Notes: a model not told the origin generated them from the sequence alone. Shown: positions 38,050 through 50,480, counted from the stretch's first letter. The stretch: 64,000 bases of DNA from Spirosoma telluris (GCA_003259005.1 QLII01000001.1:620001-684000), one strand, 5' to 3'. Numbers and translations: made by a program.

Positions 38050-39913
38050 CTACTGGCGCAGCACCCTTATCACCTTCTGTTGACTAACCGTATTGACCTG
38101 TAAATAGTATAAACCGACCGCCTGACCTAGGGGCACCATCGCCTGGCTGCGACCTGAAACGGCCTCCAGTGAAGAGTAGCTCACCGTACGTCCCTGACTG
38201 TCAAGGCTGCGTAGCCAGACCTGGTCCCCATCGACTCCTTCGATCTGGACGGCTACCCGCTCGCTCCGGCTGGGATTCTCCAGTACCACTACCTGTAAAC
38301 CAGCAACCGCTTCTGAAGGCGCAGGTGAAGCAACTCGAAGGGATTGCCCCTCCGAAAACAGGTAAAAACCACTGTAGGCTTTCGAGCCTGCGGCATCAGT
38401 AGCAATGATGGTGATGCCCGCCCGAATTGGTCCAATAGGGGTCCCTGAAATAACTCCAGTAACAGGGTCCAGGGTTAAGCCTCTAACTACGTCAGGATAG
38501 TTAGGAGAGGCACTAAAAGTAAGTGGTTTTCCTTCTGGGTCAGCGAAGGCATAAGCCGTTGGGATGGTGATAGGTATGCCTGAGCTACAGGAGATGGGCG
38601 AAGTTAAGCCACTGCCTACCACCACGGGTGGCATATTGATAGTTAAATAAAACCCACTGTATACAGTCGAACCGCCGTCGTCGGTAGCGCCAACTGTGAC
38701 GCCAAACTCTCCAGGCACCAACGGAGTCCCCGATATTACCCCTGTGGTTGCATTCAGACTTAGTCCTTCCGGCAGTGGGCTGGAGAGGTAGGTCAGGGGT
38801 CGTCCTTCGGGTCGGTAAACGCATAGGCAGCAGGAATCGAGATCGTCTGATAAATATCTCGCGTTATTGGTGAGGACAGGTTGCTAACAACTACCGGGGG
38901 CAAGTTGACGGTTGCACTGCTATTGATTTGTAAATAAAAGCCCCTATAGACAGTGCTCTGGCTATCGCTGGTTCCGATCGTGATGCCAAACTGACCGATG
39001 TTAGTAGGGGTGCCTGAAATCACTCCAGTAGTGGGGTCAAAGTCTAAACCGGCAGGCAAGGGCTAGCGAGATAAGTCAGGGGTAGCCCTTCGGGGTCATA
39101 AAAATCATACGCATACGTGACAGAAAGAGAAAAGGGTTGTCCGATGGTAGCTGATTGTGGAGAGGTCAACCCATTGCCTCTCTGGCGAGGAGGTTCATTA
39201 ATAGCGGGGTTGAGTTGAACATCTAAATAGAAGCCATGTGATTCCGGTTGGTCCAGGCTGTTTGTGCCGGCAATGGTAATGCCAAAATGGCCGTTTATCG
39301 TAGGCGTACCGGTAATCAAGCCACTTCGAGCATCGAAACGCAAGCCTGGTGGCAGACTATTGCAAGTAAGAACAGCAGGTAAAAAGAACGCGTAAGCGGT
39401 AGGAATTGACAGCGGAACTCCCACTGTAGCAGACTGAGGAGACCTAATCTCGAGCGCTTCTTTAGTAATTAACGTAAAGCCCGAGTAGACAATATTTCCA
39501 TCCCCATCTTGTGCGCCTACTGTAATGCCGAATCGTCCTGCATTTTCGGGTATACCTGAAATCACTCCGGTAGCCCCATTGATGTAGAGTGAGCTAAAAC
39601 CACCGATAAAATAGGACAATGGCTTCCCTGTCGGGCTGGAAAAGGCATAAGCAACAGGAAGGGTAAAGGGAACCCCTACAGCACTGGTATAAGAACTAGG
39701 GGTAATCCCATCCCCTACTACAATAGGTGTTAGGGGCGCTTTTGCCGAACGGCTACTTTGATCAGCGCTTTGAGATTGGTTGACTGTAGTTGAGTCCCGC
39801 AATAAGTTTGGCATTCGTTGAGCCTGTAGGGGGAAACTCATCAGGAGAAAGCCAATACTGAGGGCTACACACTTGATAAGACAACATGGAGTGATTTGGA
39901 AAAGTGGTTTCAT
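38050..39913 (-). CDS. Secreted Ig-like repeat protein with T9SS C-terminal domain, two frameshifts
   Basis: 621 residues after repair. Signal peptide (CVALSIGFLLMSFPLQAQ), then about five cadherin-like/He_PIG repeats of roughly 90 residues, each with the phrases ATVGVPFSLP-type, AYAFxDPEGxPLTY, GLxFDPxTGVISGTP and FGITVGAxDxxGSTVYSGFYL. The C-terminal ~80 residues (VVVLENPSRSERVAVQIEG ... GLYYLQVNTVSQQKVIRVL) are a type A sorting domain for type IX secretion. Frames break at 39060-39062 and 38809-38811, both GGG for GGGG on the plus strand. Surface or extracellular; adhesive or structural role inferred. ATG 39911-39913. Confidence 0.82.
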
Positions 39914-40468
39914 AGAAGACGTTGGTGGATGTTTCGTTAGCTGGCTCAATAGTCTCCTGGCCAAATGAAAGGACAGAAGAAAGAACGTATACGTAGGAAG
40001 ACAACAGTATTCCTTTCATGTAGTTGCCTCAAAAAGCACTAAAACAATCTCCTTTACTGTCATCTCAATATGGGAAAAATACCCTTTTTACACCGTCTTT
40101 TTTTTCGTTTCTTTTAGGCTAACGATTCTATAAGTGCTTGTCTGTAGGAGTCCAATTGCTCTCCTGACAATTGACTTCCACGATTCCCGGTCACATTGAG
40201 GATGGTGATCTGATTATCTATCAGTCATTAATGCAATTCATCTGCGGGCGTAGGTCTTTCCTTTTAGCTTTTGGCCGAGGTGGGTATTTTGATGAGGAAA
40301 TTCAGTCAATGCCAGTCTGACCTCCAGAGACAACTTTATTGACTTAATGTGTTTTTGTAGTTGCCTGGCAATCAATTTGCAATCTGGTGATCGAGTAGAT
40401 TTACCCTTATATTCGGTTAGTTTCCATACAAACTATCAACTATTGCTTTTCTCTTGAAGTAAAGACGT
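39914..40468. other. Intergenic region between divergent genes
   Basis: 555 bp without a gene. It must hold the promoters of the Ig-repeat protein (leftward) and the PAS kinase (rightward). A short dyad CAATTG-N9-CAATTG lies near 40153. No large palindrome, repeat or RNA structure is evident to me. Confidence 0.5.
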
Positions 40469-42941
40469 GTGACAAACGATAAGAACCTGGTTAAGAAACA
40501 AACTACTTCAGCACGAGCCAGAAAACGTAAGCTTCGGCCGGTTGAAAAACACCTCGTTACGGCCTTTAACCAGGCATCCGTAGGCCTAGTGATTTTCCAG
40601 ATAAACGGTACCGTTATCCACGTTAACAACGCATGTGGGAACCTAACGGGCTATTCACCAAATGAGCTGATCAACAACCGGTTTGGGTTAGTGATTCATC
40701 CGGATGATCAGACACACTATGAAAATCACCTGTATGAATTAACAAAGGGCGGGTCGGGTTCACCAGTTATTCAGATACGTTGCATTCATAAAGAAGGCCA
40801 ACAGATATGGGTCAAACTTCATACAACTATCCTTGAGCAGGAATCAGGCCAAATCCAAAGCCTATTTTCAATCGTTGAGGAAGTTACCCAGGAGGTAATC
40901 CTGCGAGATGACCAACGAAAATTGCTTACGCTGGTCGATAACAGTATTGAGTTGATGTCCATCTTGGAAATGGATGGCAAAAACTCCTATATCAACAAGG
41001 CGGGATTAGCCATGCTGGGCTTCGACAATGCCCAACAAGTGCAACAAACCCCCATATCCCAACTACACGCTCCTGAACATTTTGACCTGGTTGAACGAGA
41101 GGTTCTGCCCTCGGTGATGAGTACCGGGCGATGGTCAGGGGATATGCTGGTTCGCCATCTAAAAACGGGCGAGATCTTTCCCGTGTTTAATAATACGATT
41201 CGTATTGACGATCCCTACACGGGACAGCCTTTAGCCGTGGGTGCTGTCATGCGGGATAGAAGGCCGGAAGTCGAAGCTCAGCGGGCGCTGGAAGAAAGCG
41301 AGCTGTTTGCCCGGAATGTATTTCACCATTCTCCAGTGGCCAAGGTGGTTTTTGTGGGGCAGGAGATGGTCGTTCGTACAATCAATGAAAAGATGCTGGC
41401 TTTACTGGGAACAGATAGCACCATCATCGGAAAGCCTTTTAAGAAGGCCATGCCTGCCTTGATAGCCACTCCACTAGGCCAACCACTTGATCAGGTATTT
41501 GCAACCGGTGAAACGTATTATCAACCTGAAGTGAGGATACCGACTGGACGCTCAGACCAGGCGAATTTGGGTATTATGATTGCATCTACAAAGCGTTACA
41601 CAATACCGCCGGTGAAACATACGGGATAATTGTGACGGCCTCCGAAGTTACCGGACAAGTACTGGCCCGCCAAAAAGTGGAAGAGACCGAAACGGCTCTA
41701 CATGGGGCTATTGAGCTGGCTCAATTAGGTACCTGGCAAATGGACCTGGCAACAGGTCTAATTGAGTACTCTCCCGGCTCAGAGCCTGGTATGGACTAAC
41801 TCCAGACGAGCCTCTATCCCAACAGAAATCGGTTGCGGCTATCCGTCAAACAGACTTGCCGCTGGTTCAGGAAGCCATTACTAAGGCCATTGTACCAGGT
41901 TCTTCGGGTCTATATGATATCGAATATACGGTGGAAGCCGCTCAGACAGGCCAGGAGCGAATCTTACGGGCTCAGGGCAAAGCCTTCTTCAATGCCGAAG
42001 GCTTTGCCTATCGACTCAGTGGTACGGTGCAGGATATTACCGAGCAACGCAATGCCCAACTGGCCTTAGAGCAACAGGTACAACAACGCACCGAGGAACT
42101 GGAAGCGATCAATGAGGAACTAGCCGCCAATAATGAGGAACTTATAGCAGCCAGCGAAGAAGTCATGCAGGCCAATCAACGGCTTGAAGAAGCCAATTAC
42201 CTGTTGACCCGTTCCAATCAAAACCTTGAGCAGTTTGCTTACATTGCTTCCCATGATTTACAGGAACCCTTGCGCAAGGTTCAACAGTTTGGCGACCTGT
42301 TAATTAACCGGTATGGTACTCAGTTAGGAGAGGGTCGGACTCACCTGGAACGGATGCAGGTGGCAGCCAGCCGGATGTCCCGATTAATTAAAGATCTGTT
42401 GGCATTTTCCCGTATTTCAACCCGACCAGCCCCTCCCGATTCAGTCGCACTTAGTCAAGTAATTAATAGGGTACTCGATAGTTTAGCAGTAGCCATTGAA
42501 GAAGCTAAGGCAGAAATCTTAGTGGATGCATTACCTACAGTGCCGGGTGATGCCCTACAGCTAGAACAATTGTTTCAAAATCTGATCAGTAATGCGCTTA
42601 AATTTAGCCGTACCGATAAATTAGATCGCGGACATCCTCCTCGAATCATTGTGCGGACTCACCAGGTGCTGGCTTCGGACTTACCGGCTTTACTTAAGCC
42701 TACAAGATTATCAGCGATGTACCAGTGTATTGAGGTTATTGATAACGGTATCGGTTTTGATGAGAAATATAGGGACCGCATTTTTCAAGTGTTCCAGCGG
42801 CTACATGGCAAGAATGAATTTGCAGGAACCGGAATTGGCCTGGCAATTTGTCAAAAAGTGGTGACCAATCATGGCGGAGCCATCACGGTCACCAGTAAGC
42901 CAGGTCAAGGGGCTACCTTCGGTGTCTACTTACCGGTATAG
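40469..42941 (+). CDS. Multi-PAS sensor histidine kinase, two frameshifts
   Basis: 824 residues after repair, no transmembrane helix, so cytoplasmic. At least four PAS/PAC modules (the first about 30-150 with GYSPNELINNRFGLVIHPDD), a coiled coil rich in E/Q/N (LEAINEELAANNEELIAASE), a HisKA domain with phospho-acceptor H near 596 (YIASHDLQEPLRKVQQF) and HATPase_c (NLISNALKFSR, GTGIGLAIC). GTG start at 40469. Frames break at 41560-41561 (GG for GGG) and 41773-41775 (CCC for CCCC). No response regulator is adjacent; an orphan kinase. Confidence 0.88.
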
Positions 42942-42998
42942 CCCATTTATGCGCCGTTCTATTAGGGCCTCACAAAACATAATTCAACTTAATTTCAT

Positions 42999-43044
42999 CG
43001 TAAAAAAAAGCGGGATTCCCCATGGGCATCCCGCTTTTTTTACG
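42999..43044. terminator. Two-way terminator between the kinase and susD
   Basis: CGTAAAAAAAAGCGGGAT and ATCCCGCTTTTTTTACG form a near-perfect stem around the 11-nt loop TCCCCATGGGC, with A and T runs on both sides, between convergent genes. Confidence 0.9.
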
Positions 43045-43049
43045 ACGAT

Positions 43050-44584
43050 TTAGTATCCTGGGTTCTGGGCCATCCCCGCTGGATTCAACTTATACTCATT
43101 AAAGGGAATCGGGTAATAGTAATCCTTTGTCCCAAAGTTTGTGAGTTGAGCGGCACCAAAATCGGCCTGGCTTTTCGCGCGGAAGTAAGCCGTTAATTCA
43201 TCTGGCGTAAAGAACCGCAACAAGTCGAACCAGCGTTGATTTTCAAAGGCCAGCTCAACCCGACGTTCATGCAAAATGGCTAATTTGAGCGTTGGGTATT
43301 TCGCACTGTAGACTGGATTTGTTTTCGCTACGTCATAGAGTGGCAATTTCGCCCGCTCACGCACCTGATCCAGAAAACCAATGGCAGTGGCCTCATCACC
43401 CAGGTAAAGATTCACTTCTGCCAACATCAGAATCACGTCTGCGTAGCGGATTAACAACCAATCGTTGCCCCATAGCCGCTGGTCCCTGCGGTCGAACTGA
43501 CATCCCGGAACTTAGTGATGAAATAATCCTTCACCACCGATGCGTTGGCATATTTGATCGAAAAATCTTTCCGTAAATCACCATCTTCGTAATCCTTCAC
43601 CAGATCGGGGGTCACGTTCCCGCCGACACCTGTTGTGGTTTTTAGGGAATTAATCGTTTCACCCTGCGCCTGATTATTGGCCGCAATGCTTGACGAATAA
43701 TTGATATCGCCCTGCTTGTAAACAATCTGAAAAATGGCTTCCGGATTGGTCGTTTTTTTGCTCACATCAAACACATCGGCATACGGGATTTCCTTCAGCA
43801 GCCCAAACGTCCGTTTGCTGTAGGCGTTTGTCAGGAACGTTTTTGCCTGGGCCAGATTAGCCGCCCGATTCGCCTGGTCCAGCGTAGTGGCCATCGTCAG
43901 ATACACTTGCCCCAGTAAGGCGTTGCCCGCTACTTTCGAGACCCGGCCCTTATCAGCTGCGGATCGACTATCAGGAAGGGTACTATTGATAACATCGGTC
44001 AGATCAGCCACAATCTGGGCGTATACTTTTTCTTTTTTCTCCCGAAAGGTATTCGCCATTACCTCATCGGTTGTCGTCAGGGGTTTGGTAACGAGCGGTA
44101 CATCGCCCCATTTACGAACCAGTTGAAAATAAATCAGCGCCCGGATGAATTTAGCTTCGGCCTGGTACTGGGCCTTTGTATCCGATTTGGCATAGGTCAC
44201 GTTTTCAGAACCAGCCAATACGTAGTTAGCTCGGGTGATCGTCTGATAGAGTGAGGTCCAGTGCGTTTGCAGATAGGAGTTACTGGGTAAGAGGGCAAAC
44301 GCATTGAACTGGAACGGTTCACCCGCATTTGACTGATTGTCGTTACGACCAGTATTATCCGACCGTTCTTCCGAAAAAAGCCCACTGCCTTCGGCTATGC
44401 CATTGTTATCCCGCAGGGCATTATACACCCCATTTAGTGCCAGCAGCACATCGTTTTCCGTTGTATAATACTCAGCGGTGGCAATCGCGTTTGGATTGGT
44501 TTCCACCAGAAAATCCTGGCTGCACGATCCCAGCGTAAGCAGCGTCAGTAGAAATAAATAGCGAATAGATGATGTATACGTCAT
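43050..44584 (-). CDS. SusD/RagB family nutrient-binding lipoprotein, frameshifted
   Basis: 511 residues after repair. Outer-membrane lipoprotein that caps the SusC channel and binds the ligand. Lipobox LTLGSC at the N-terminus (Cys 21); TPR-type helical core with the family phrases ALNGVYNALRD, EAKFIRALIYFQLVRKWGDVPLV and the C-terminal HERRVELAFENQRWFDLLR. The frame breaks at 43468-43471 (CCCC for CCCCC on the plus strand), restoring SGYGGNDWLLIRYADV. Ligand not predictable; no glycoside hydrolase lies in this locus. Confidence 0.93.
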
Positions 44585-44665
44585 GATAGGTTAATGATTA
44601 TCAATGGGTAATGGATAAGGAGTCATTGATAAAAAGTGAAGGTTACATTAATGAGTATTCATTAC

Positions 44666-47600
44666 TTAAAAAGTAATGCGTGCGCCGATGTTATACCCGC
44701 GTGCCAGTGGGTACTTTCCATAATCTACGCCGGGGGCCAGGTTTGCGCCATTGTTGTAATCTACCTCTGGATTATACCCTTTGTACTTAGTGAAGGTGAA
44801 GGCGTTATTGACGTTCGCATACAACCGTAGGCCGCTTACCCGTACTTTCGTCAGTACAGAGGCTGGCAGGTTATAGCCCAGGGTAATATTCGTACAGCGC
44901 AAATACGAACCATTTTGCAGATAAAAGGTCGAAAGGCGGGTGCTATTGCTTTGTGTACCACCCCGTGATGCCCGGAAAACCTGGCCATTTCCTGGCTGGT
45001 CTTCTGAACGATACCGATCCGCCACCACAGAGTACTGATTACCTGATCCTTCCATGTTAAACAGATAGTAATCCTGCCCATCCAGGACCTGACTGCCGTA
45101 AACTCCATTGAAGGACGCGTTGGCATCAAATGCCTTATAGCTGGCATTCACTGAAAAACCATAGGTAAATTTCGGATAGGGGCTACCAATCACCTGCTTA
45201 TCGGCATCATTCACTACCCCATCTCCATTGACGTCCTGAAAAATCAGATCACCGGGCCTGAGTGGATTGGTTGACGCAGTCGAGCGAGCCGGTCCTTTCA
45301 GTACGTAGCCTGTCGGAAAGGATTGGGTAGCCGCATTGTAGACTGCATTGTCGGCGGCCAGATTATCCACATCTTTCTGACGTACCATACCAATTACTTT
45401 AAAACCATAGAACATGCCCACTGGCTGGCCTTCCTGCGTAATGTGCGTGATATAGGACCGTTCAGCCCCCGCCACCAGAATTGTGTTAGCCCCACCCATA
45501 TTGAGGACTTTATTGCGGTTTAAGGAAATGTTACCGCTCAGGTTCAACTTGAAATCCTGAGTCGAAACGGCCCGGCCATCTATCTGGAACTCAATTCCTT
45601 TGTTGCGAATTTTTGAATTACGCAGGTTAGTCAGAATGCTGGTGGTACCGGAAATAGCCGAAATAGGCTGATTGAACAGCAAATTGTAGGAGTCGCTCAA
45701 ATAGGCATTGGCAATCAGCAGCAGCCGATTATTGAACAAGCCTACATCCAGCCCCAGGTTATACTGTGAAGTTGATTCCCAGCCAAGCTTTTGATCTTTA
45801 ATGGGTCCCGAATAGAAAGCTGTCTGAATAGTACCCGAGCCAAATACAGCACCGGTAGGGCTGTTCATGGTTTGCAGGTAATTGTAGTTACCTACATTAT
45901 AGTTACCCGTGAGTCCCCAGCTTCCGCGGAGTTTGAGGGTTGAAGCCGCGCCAAGCCAGTCTGCATAAAATGGCTCGTTCGAGATAGTCCACCCGGCCGA
46001 TAGCGACGGAAAATTACCCCAGCGGTTAAGCGGCCCGAACCTTGATGAGCCGTCTGTCCGGAACGCAGCTGTCAGGTAATAGCGGTCGTCGTAATTGTAT
46101 TCGGCCCGCGCTAGATACGATAGTAGGGTTTCTTCCTGCTTGCCTGTGCCCGTAAATCCAATACTGCTTGTTGCGAGCGATGTGGTTGTGTTGGGAACAC
46201 CACTGCCTGCTGTAGAGGGTAAATTCAGGAAAAAATTGGTCGGATCAGCTCCCTTTGCAGTGATTTCCTGAACAGCATTAGTCTGGAACCCCTGGGCCGA
46301 CACGCTGATCTGATCGAGATTCGTTTTCTGAACTGTATAACCAACCAGGCCATTCAATCTGTGCTTACCAAACTGCTTTGCGTAAGTAGCCGTAAATTCA
46401 GCTAGCAGGTTTTGTGTACTGAGTGTCAGGGCCGAGGCTGTAGCAGCCGCAATAGCCTGCGGTGAATAGGGTGGGTTATTCCCGCTACTCAGGCTGGTGG
46501 GCAGATAGTACTCGTATTTTTCATTGTAGGTCTGCAAACCCAGGTTCGCTTTCGCCACCAGTCCTGGAATGATTTCATAGCTGGCTGTACCATTAAAGGT
46601 GCCCCGAAGCCCTTTGCGGGTGATATTCGTTTCTTCGGCCACAGCTACGGGGTTTTCAATGGTCTGATACCCATATACGGGTTGCTGAGCGGCCATTTCA
46701 TTTTTTACGAGGTTTCCGTTTTCATCGCGAGCCCTAAAAATCGGTGCGTAAATTAGCGCTCCCAGAATTGGCCCCTGATTAAATCGGCCTTCCTGCACTT
46801 CGCGGTTATTCGTCGAGGTAACGAACAGGCTTGCCCCTACTTTAAACTTCTTGCTGATATCGGCGTCAATATTCGCCCGGAAGTTCAGACGCTCCTGTTT
46901 GGTTGCGACAATAATTCCCTGCTGATTCTGGTAGCCACCACTGATCAGGTAACGGACGCCGTTGGCCCCCCCGAAAAGGTAAGGTTATGGCGATTGACGG
47001 GTGCATTCCGATACAATTCATCCTGCCAATCCGTATTGTATTTGGGCGTGATGAGCTTCTGATTGGCGAAATCATAAAAATCCGTTGGAATACTGACCGA
47101 AGCAGCATTGCCTACTTTCGCAATACGGGTAGCGTTATCGTCAGAAAACATGGCATCCGTCCAGGTCTTGCCACTATTCTGTACCAGATCGCGGTAAGTG
47201 TTGTTGCGACCATCGATCACTACCTGAGCAAACCCACTGGCATCCAGCAGTTTTACTTTTTTAGCTAACTGATTAATGCCATACTGGTATTCATACTCAA
47301 CTTTACCTTTGCCATCCTTACCTCGTTTGGTCGTAATTAAAACGACACCACCCGAGGCCCGAGAACCATAAATGGCTGCTGAGGCAGCATCTTTTAGAAT
47401 GTCGATACTTTCGATGTCATTCGGATTGATAAATACATCGTTACCCGCAGGAAACCCATCGATGACATAAAGTGGATCTGAACTGGCGTTGATAGAACCG
47501 ATGCCCCGTACCCGAATCTTGGTTGTATTATAAGGAGCGCCCCCTACCTGCGAGACCTGAACCCCGCCAGTTTACCAACCAGGGCCTGACCCAGCGTTGG

Positions 47601-48046
47601 GGCCGCTATATTTAATTCGCGGGCTTTCACATTGGAAATGGCACCGGTAACATCGCTTTTTCGTAGCGTCTGATACCCCACTGCAACCACCTCACTCAAC
47701 TGATTGACATCCTCTTTCAGTCTTACGGTGAGGGTGAGCTGCGAACCAACCACAACTTCCTGTGTAGCAAAACCAACCGACGAGAAAACCAGCGTTGAGC
47801 CTGGATTCACCTCAATAGAAAACTGGCCAGTGGCGTCCGTTACCGTTCCTTTTCGGGTCTGTTTCTCAACAATATTAACCCCGGAATGGGTTGATTTTGT
47901 TCGTCCGTTACGGTGCCATTTAGTCGAACCAGGGTTCTGGAGTGGCTTAGGAACGGGCGTTCTGCCTGGGCCTGTTGAAAAGCCAGCGGGCTGGTGAGCA
48001 GCAGCAAAAGCAGCAGCCTGCTCAAGTCAATTGAGTAGCGATTCAT
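44666..48046 (-). CDS. SusC/RagA family TonB-linked outer-membrane protein, three frameshifts
   Basis: 1127 residues after repair. TonB-dependent importer. Signal peptide, then the carboxypeptidase-regulatory-like domain ([17 protein letters not shown] ... [10 protein letters not shown]), the TonB box region, plug domain with [20 protein letters not shown] and [20 protein letters not shown], and a 22-strand barrel ending [10 protein letters not shown]. Frames break at 47879-47882 and 47562-47565 (CCCC for CCCCC, plus strand) and 46966-46972 (seven C for eight). Pairs with the SusD gene 80 bp downstream. Confidence 0.93.
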
Positions 48047-48097
48047 GTCAAGTTGTATAATTGTTGGATTAGTTGTACAAAAAAGGATGTGAGTCCC

Positions 48098-48967
48098 TTA
48101 CCAGGAAAGGTTCATGAAATTGGCGTTGTTGGTACGCGACGACGTAACGGCAAGACCTGACTTTAGGTCATTTAGAAGCGCAAAGCCTTCTAATTCATCG
48201 GCTTTGTCCAGGTCAATTGTTTTCAGTACCTGCTCATGGCCCAACTCAATCGACTTCTTTAGGTCCAGGAACGTAAATCGCCATCGTCGCCCTTCTATCT
48301 GATTCTGAATCAGAACCAGTACGCCTTTAGAGGGTATCCAGTGCAGATTCTGCACCCAGGGTGAGCAGGTGAACTTTTTTACCACCACACCCGGTTCACT
48401 GGTTTTTTTTGCTTTGGCCAACAGTAGCGGATCATACAGCCGTACTTCATTCGCTTTGTCGCCATAATCAGCGGTCGCCACATACCATTTATTTTGGTAC
48501 TGGACGTATTCGGGCCGAGTACCCTGAAGGCAAGCGTCATCTTCGATGGTATGTAATAGATTATTGTCTAAGGTACCCGTCCGGAGCAGCCCGGCCCAGT
48601 TGACTAAATAGATAACGGCACGCCATTTTGTCCCTTCGGGATTCAGTCGAATACTATTCCCTATGAACGTTGGACCGGTTTTGTTATAGGCTATACCTGT
48701 TGGGTGGTTGATAATATCCTGGCCTTCTATGGTCAACTTCGCTTCTTTACCGGTATAATTCAGAGCCTTATTATTGACCGTGTAGGAGCGGATGACACCA
48801 ATCTCACGATCACCGTATAAGTACACGTTGTCTTGTTGATAACTCACCCCCTGGCATGCGCCAAGCGAATCAAGGGTTACAGACGAAGTTATGGACAGAG
48901 TAAGGGTCGAGTCTAAAAAAGAAATAATACCAGCCAGACAAGTCATAATAAGGAGATATGCCTTCAT
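48098..48967 (-). CDS. Secreted protein of unknown function upstream of susC
   Basis: 289 residues with a signal peptide (LLIMTCLAGIISFLDS). Sequence suggests a beta-propeller-like or similar all-beta fold: repeated YxxGDREIGVIRSY, GIAYNKTGPTFIG, VRLYDPLLL and FALLNDLKSGLAVTSS segments. I do not recognise a family. It is the first gene of the susC-susD unit (52 bp gap to susC), so it may bind or process the imported compound at the surface. ATG 48965-48967 is chosen over a longer frame. Confidence 0.7.
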   Translation of the reverse strand: MKAYLLIMTCLAGIISFLDSTLTLSITSSVTLDSLGACQGVSYQQDNVYLYGDREIGVIRSYTVNNKALNYTGKEAKLTIEGQDIINHPTGIAYNKTGPTFIGNSIRLNPEGTKWRAVIYLVNWAGLLRTGTLDNNLLHTIEDDACLQGTRPEYVQYQNKWYVATADYGDKANEVRLYDPLLLAKAKKTSEPGVVVKKFTCSPWVQNLHWIPSKGVLVLIQNQIEGRRWRFTFLDLKKSIELGHEQVLKTIDLDKADELEGFALLNDLKSGLAVTSSRTNNANFMNLSW

Positions 48968-49222
48968 AGTCAGTTGGTTACAGTTGTTGATGAAGGCCAC
49001 GACTAGCCGTTTACGGGTTAGTCTTCAACGTGCCCTGGTCACAGGCAACGAGTGGCGATTAAAAACGCAAAGGAAACCTTTTGTCTTTACCTCAATTTTA
49101 TGACAGTGTTTCCAAACTGTTAAGATTTGCCTTATTGATCAAGTAGAAAAAAGTCATTCAACTAGGTAGTACGCATTTTCAATAAGGCTGCTATTAATCC
49201 GCTGGTCGATCAGATCGATGTG

Positions 49223-49307
49223 TGCCCTTCGCTGGTAACCATTGTTGGCTGCACTCATCGCCAATGCGTTGATGAGTGCAGCCAACAATGGTTACCAGCG
49301 AAGGGCA
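49223..49307. repeat. 37-bp perfect palindrome
   Basis: Arms 49223-49259 and 49271-49307 are exact reverse complements (core GGTAACCATTGTTGGCTGCA) with an 11-nt loop. No T tail; not next to a stop codon, so more likely a mobile or structural element than a terminator. Confidence 0.9.
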
Positions 49308-49430
49308 TTTAATGAAATACTCGTTTTGGCGAAGCTGACCGGGCGCCGATTTGAGTACCTGGATAGCTTCTTGAGGAGGCAAACCGCCCGCCAACAGGTG
49401 TTAGTGCATGCTAGTTTGTACGTTCTTACA

Positions 49431-49626
49431 AACTAGTGCTTTTCCTATTTAGTTTCTCGGGCCACCCGTGCGCCCGGCCGCAGGAATAGTAGATTCTTTT
49501 GATTCTATATGTCAGATAGTCAGCTATTTAACGATCAAAAGAATGTATAGGAATAACCGCATCGGCGGCACGGCGCGCGGGCGTCGGCCGACCGATGCCG
49601 CCCAAGAATCTAGTTTGGCAAAGCAG
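49431..49626. mobile_element. GC-rich palindromic element, copy 1 (MITE-like)
   Basis: Begins ACTAGTGCTTTTCC, ends AATCTAGTTTGGCAAAGCA. Centre is AT-rich with ATTCTTTTGAT / ATCAAAAGAAT inverted; the flanks are very GC-rich (GCCCGGCCGC, GGCGTCGGCCGACCGATGCC). The 3' end is shared with the element at 50163-50378, so both belong to one family. No ORF. Confidence 0.6.
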
Positions 49627-49835
49627 CAGTATGAAGTCAAATTCTATTTTAGATGATTTTCTTAGTTCATGTACAAATTAGTCCATTTGGTGAATAAAAA
49701 AGTGGCGTTCGTGTACAAAATGAGATTTTAAGTGTACCTGATTTATAACATATGACCGAATAATATATTTTATGCAGAATACCACCTTTTTGGCAGGATT
49801 TTGGACATTTGAAACTTCTATGAAACTCATAAATC

Positions 49836-50167
49836 ATGGAACGAAAAATCAATACGGATCTGCTCAAAGAGTACATTAAAACACTAATCGCTACCGATGT
49901 CGTATTCCCTGGTATCCTTCCCCGGCAGTGGGGGTAGAGTTTAGTCGAATAGAATTACAGCAGATTCATTTCACGCTGAAATTTATCCTTCAAACAGCCA
50001 GCCCACAAACCAGGAATGTTCTTGTGGCTGCCTTCAAAACGGTAGAAAAGTCGGGACTGAACATGCACTGGTTTCTTTGCAACTACTGGGAAGCTATTGT
50101 CCCCATCCTGGCAAAATACCCGTATTGGTCGGCTCGAAGACCATCACTTGAATATGAATTGAACTAG
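49836..50167 (+). CDS. Small hypothetical protein between two palindromic elements, frameshifted
   Basis: 110 residues if one G is added to the run at 49930-49934 (five for six). Starts MERKINTDLLKEYIKTLIAT and ends RRPSLEYELN. No family recognised. Its base composition is like normal genes, and the predicted protein is helical with a mid-hydrophobic stretch. Flanked on both sides by copies of the same GC-rich palindromic element, so it may have moved with them or be a stranded remnant. Confidence 0.5.
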
Positions 50168-50378
50168 TACTCGTCCAATATTAGATTCTCGGGCGGCATC
50201 GGCCCGCAACGGCGGACCGTGTCCGACGCCCGCGCGGTAGTTTCTTGGGATTCTATTGGTGCTGATAGCTAGCATTTACTTGTCAAAAGGATCTACCGCG
50301 CGGACGTCGGACACGGTCCGCCGTTGCGGGCCGATGCCGCCCCGAGAATCCACTAGAATCTAGTTTGCCAAAGCACTA
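50163..50378. mobile_element. GC-rich palindromic element, copy 2 (MITE-like)
   Basis: Arms 50185-50240 (56 nt) and 50293-50349 (57 nt) are complementary except for one base change and one extra C, with a 52-nt spacer. Outer ends are ACTAGTACTCG and TAGTTTGCCAAAGCACTAG. It shares its 3' end (CCGATGCCGCCC ... TAGTTTG-CAAAGCA) with copy 1. The missing G in the left arm is itself a homopolymer difference. Confidence 0.7.
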
Positions 50379-50480
50379 GCTGACTGGCTCAACGCTAACC
50401 TCAGTAGTGAGCAAAAAAAGCGGGTTAAGCAAGGTTGAAGAAAATTCAAAAGCGAAGCTTAGGTAGCTGAGTTAAATTAC

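Noticed and set aside
49667..49876. Minus-strand ORF of 69 codons
   Set aside because: Overlaps the better supported plus-strand small gene and shows no domain or start context.
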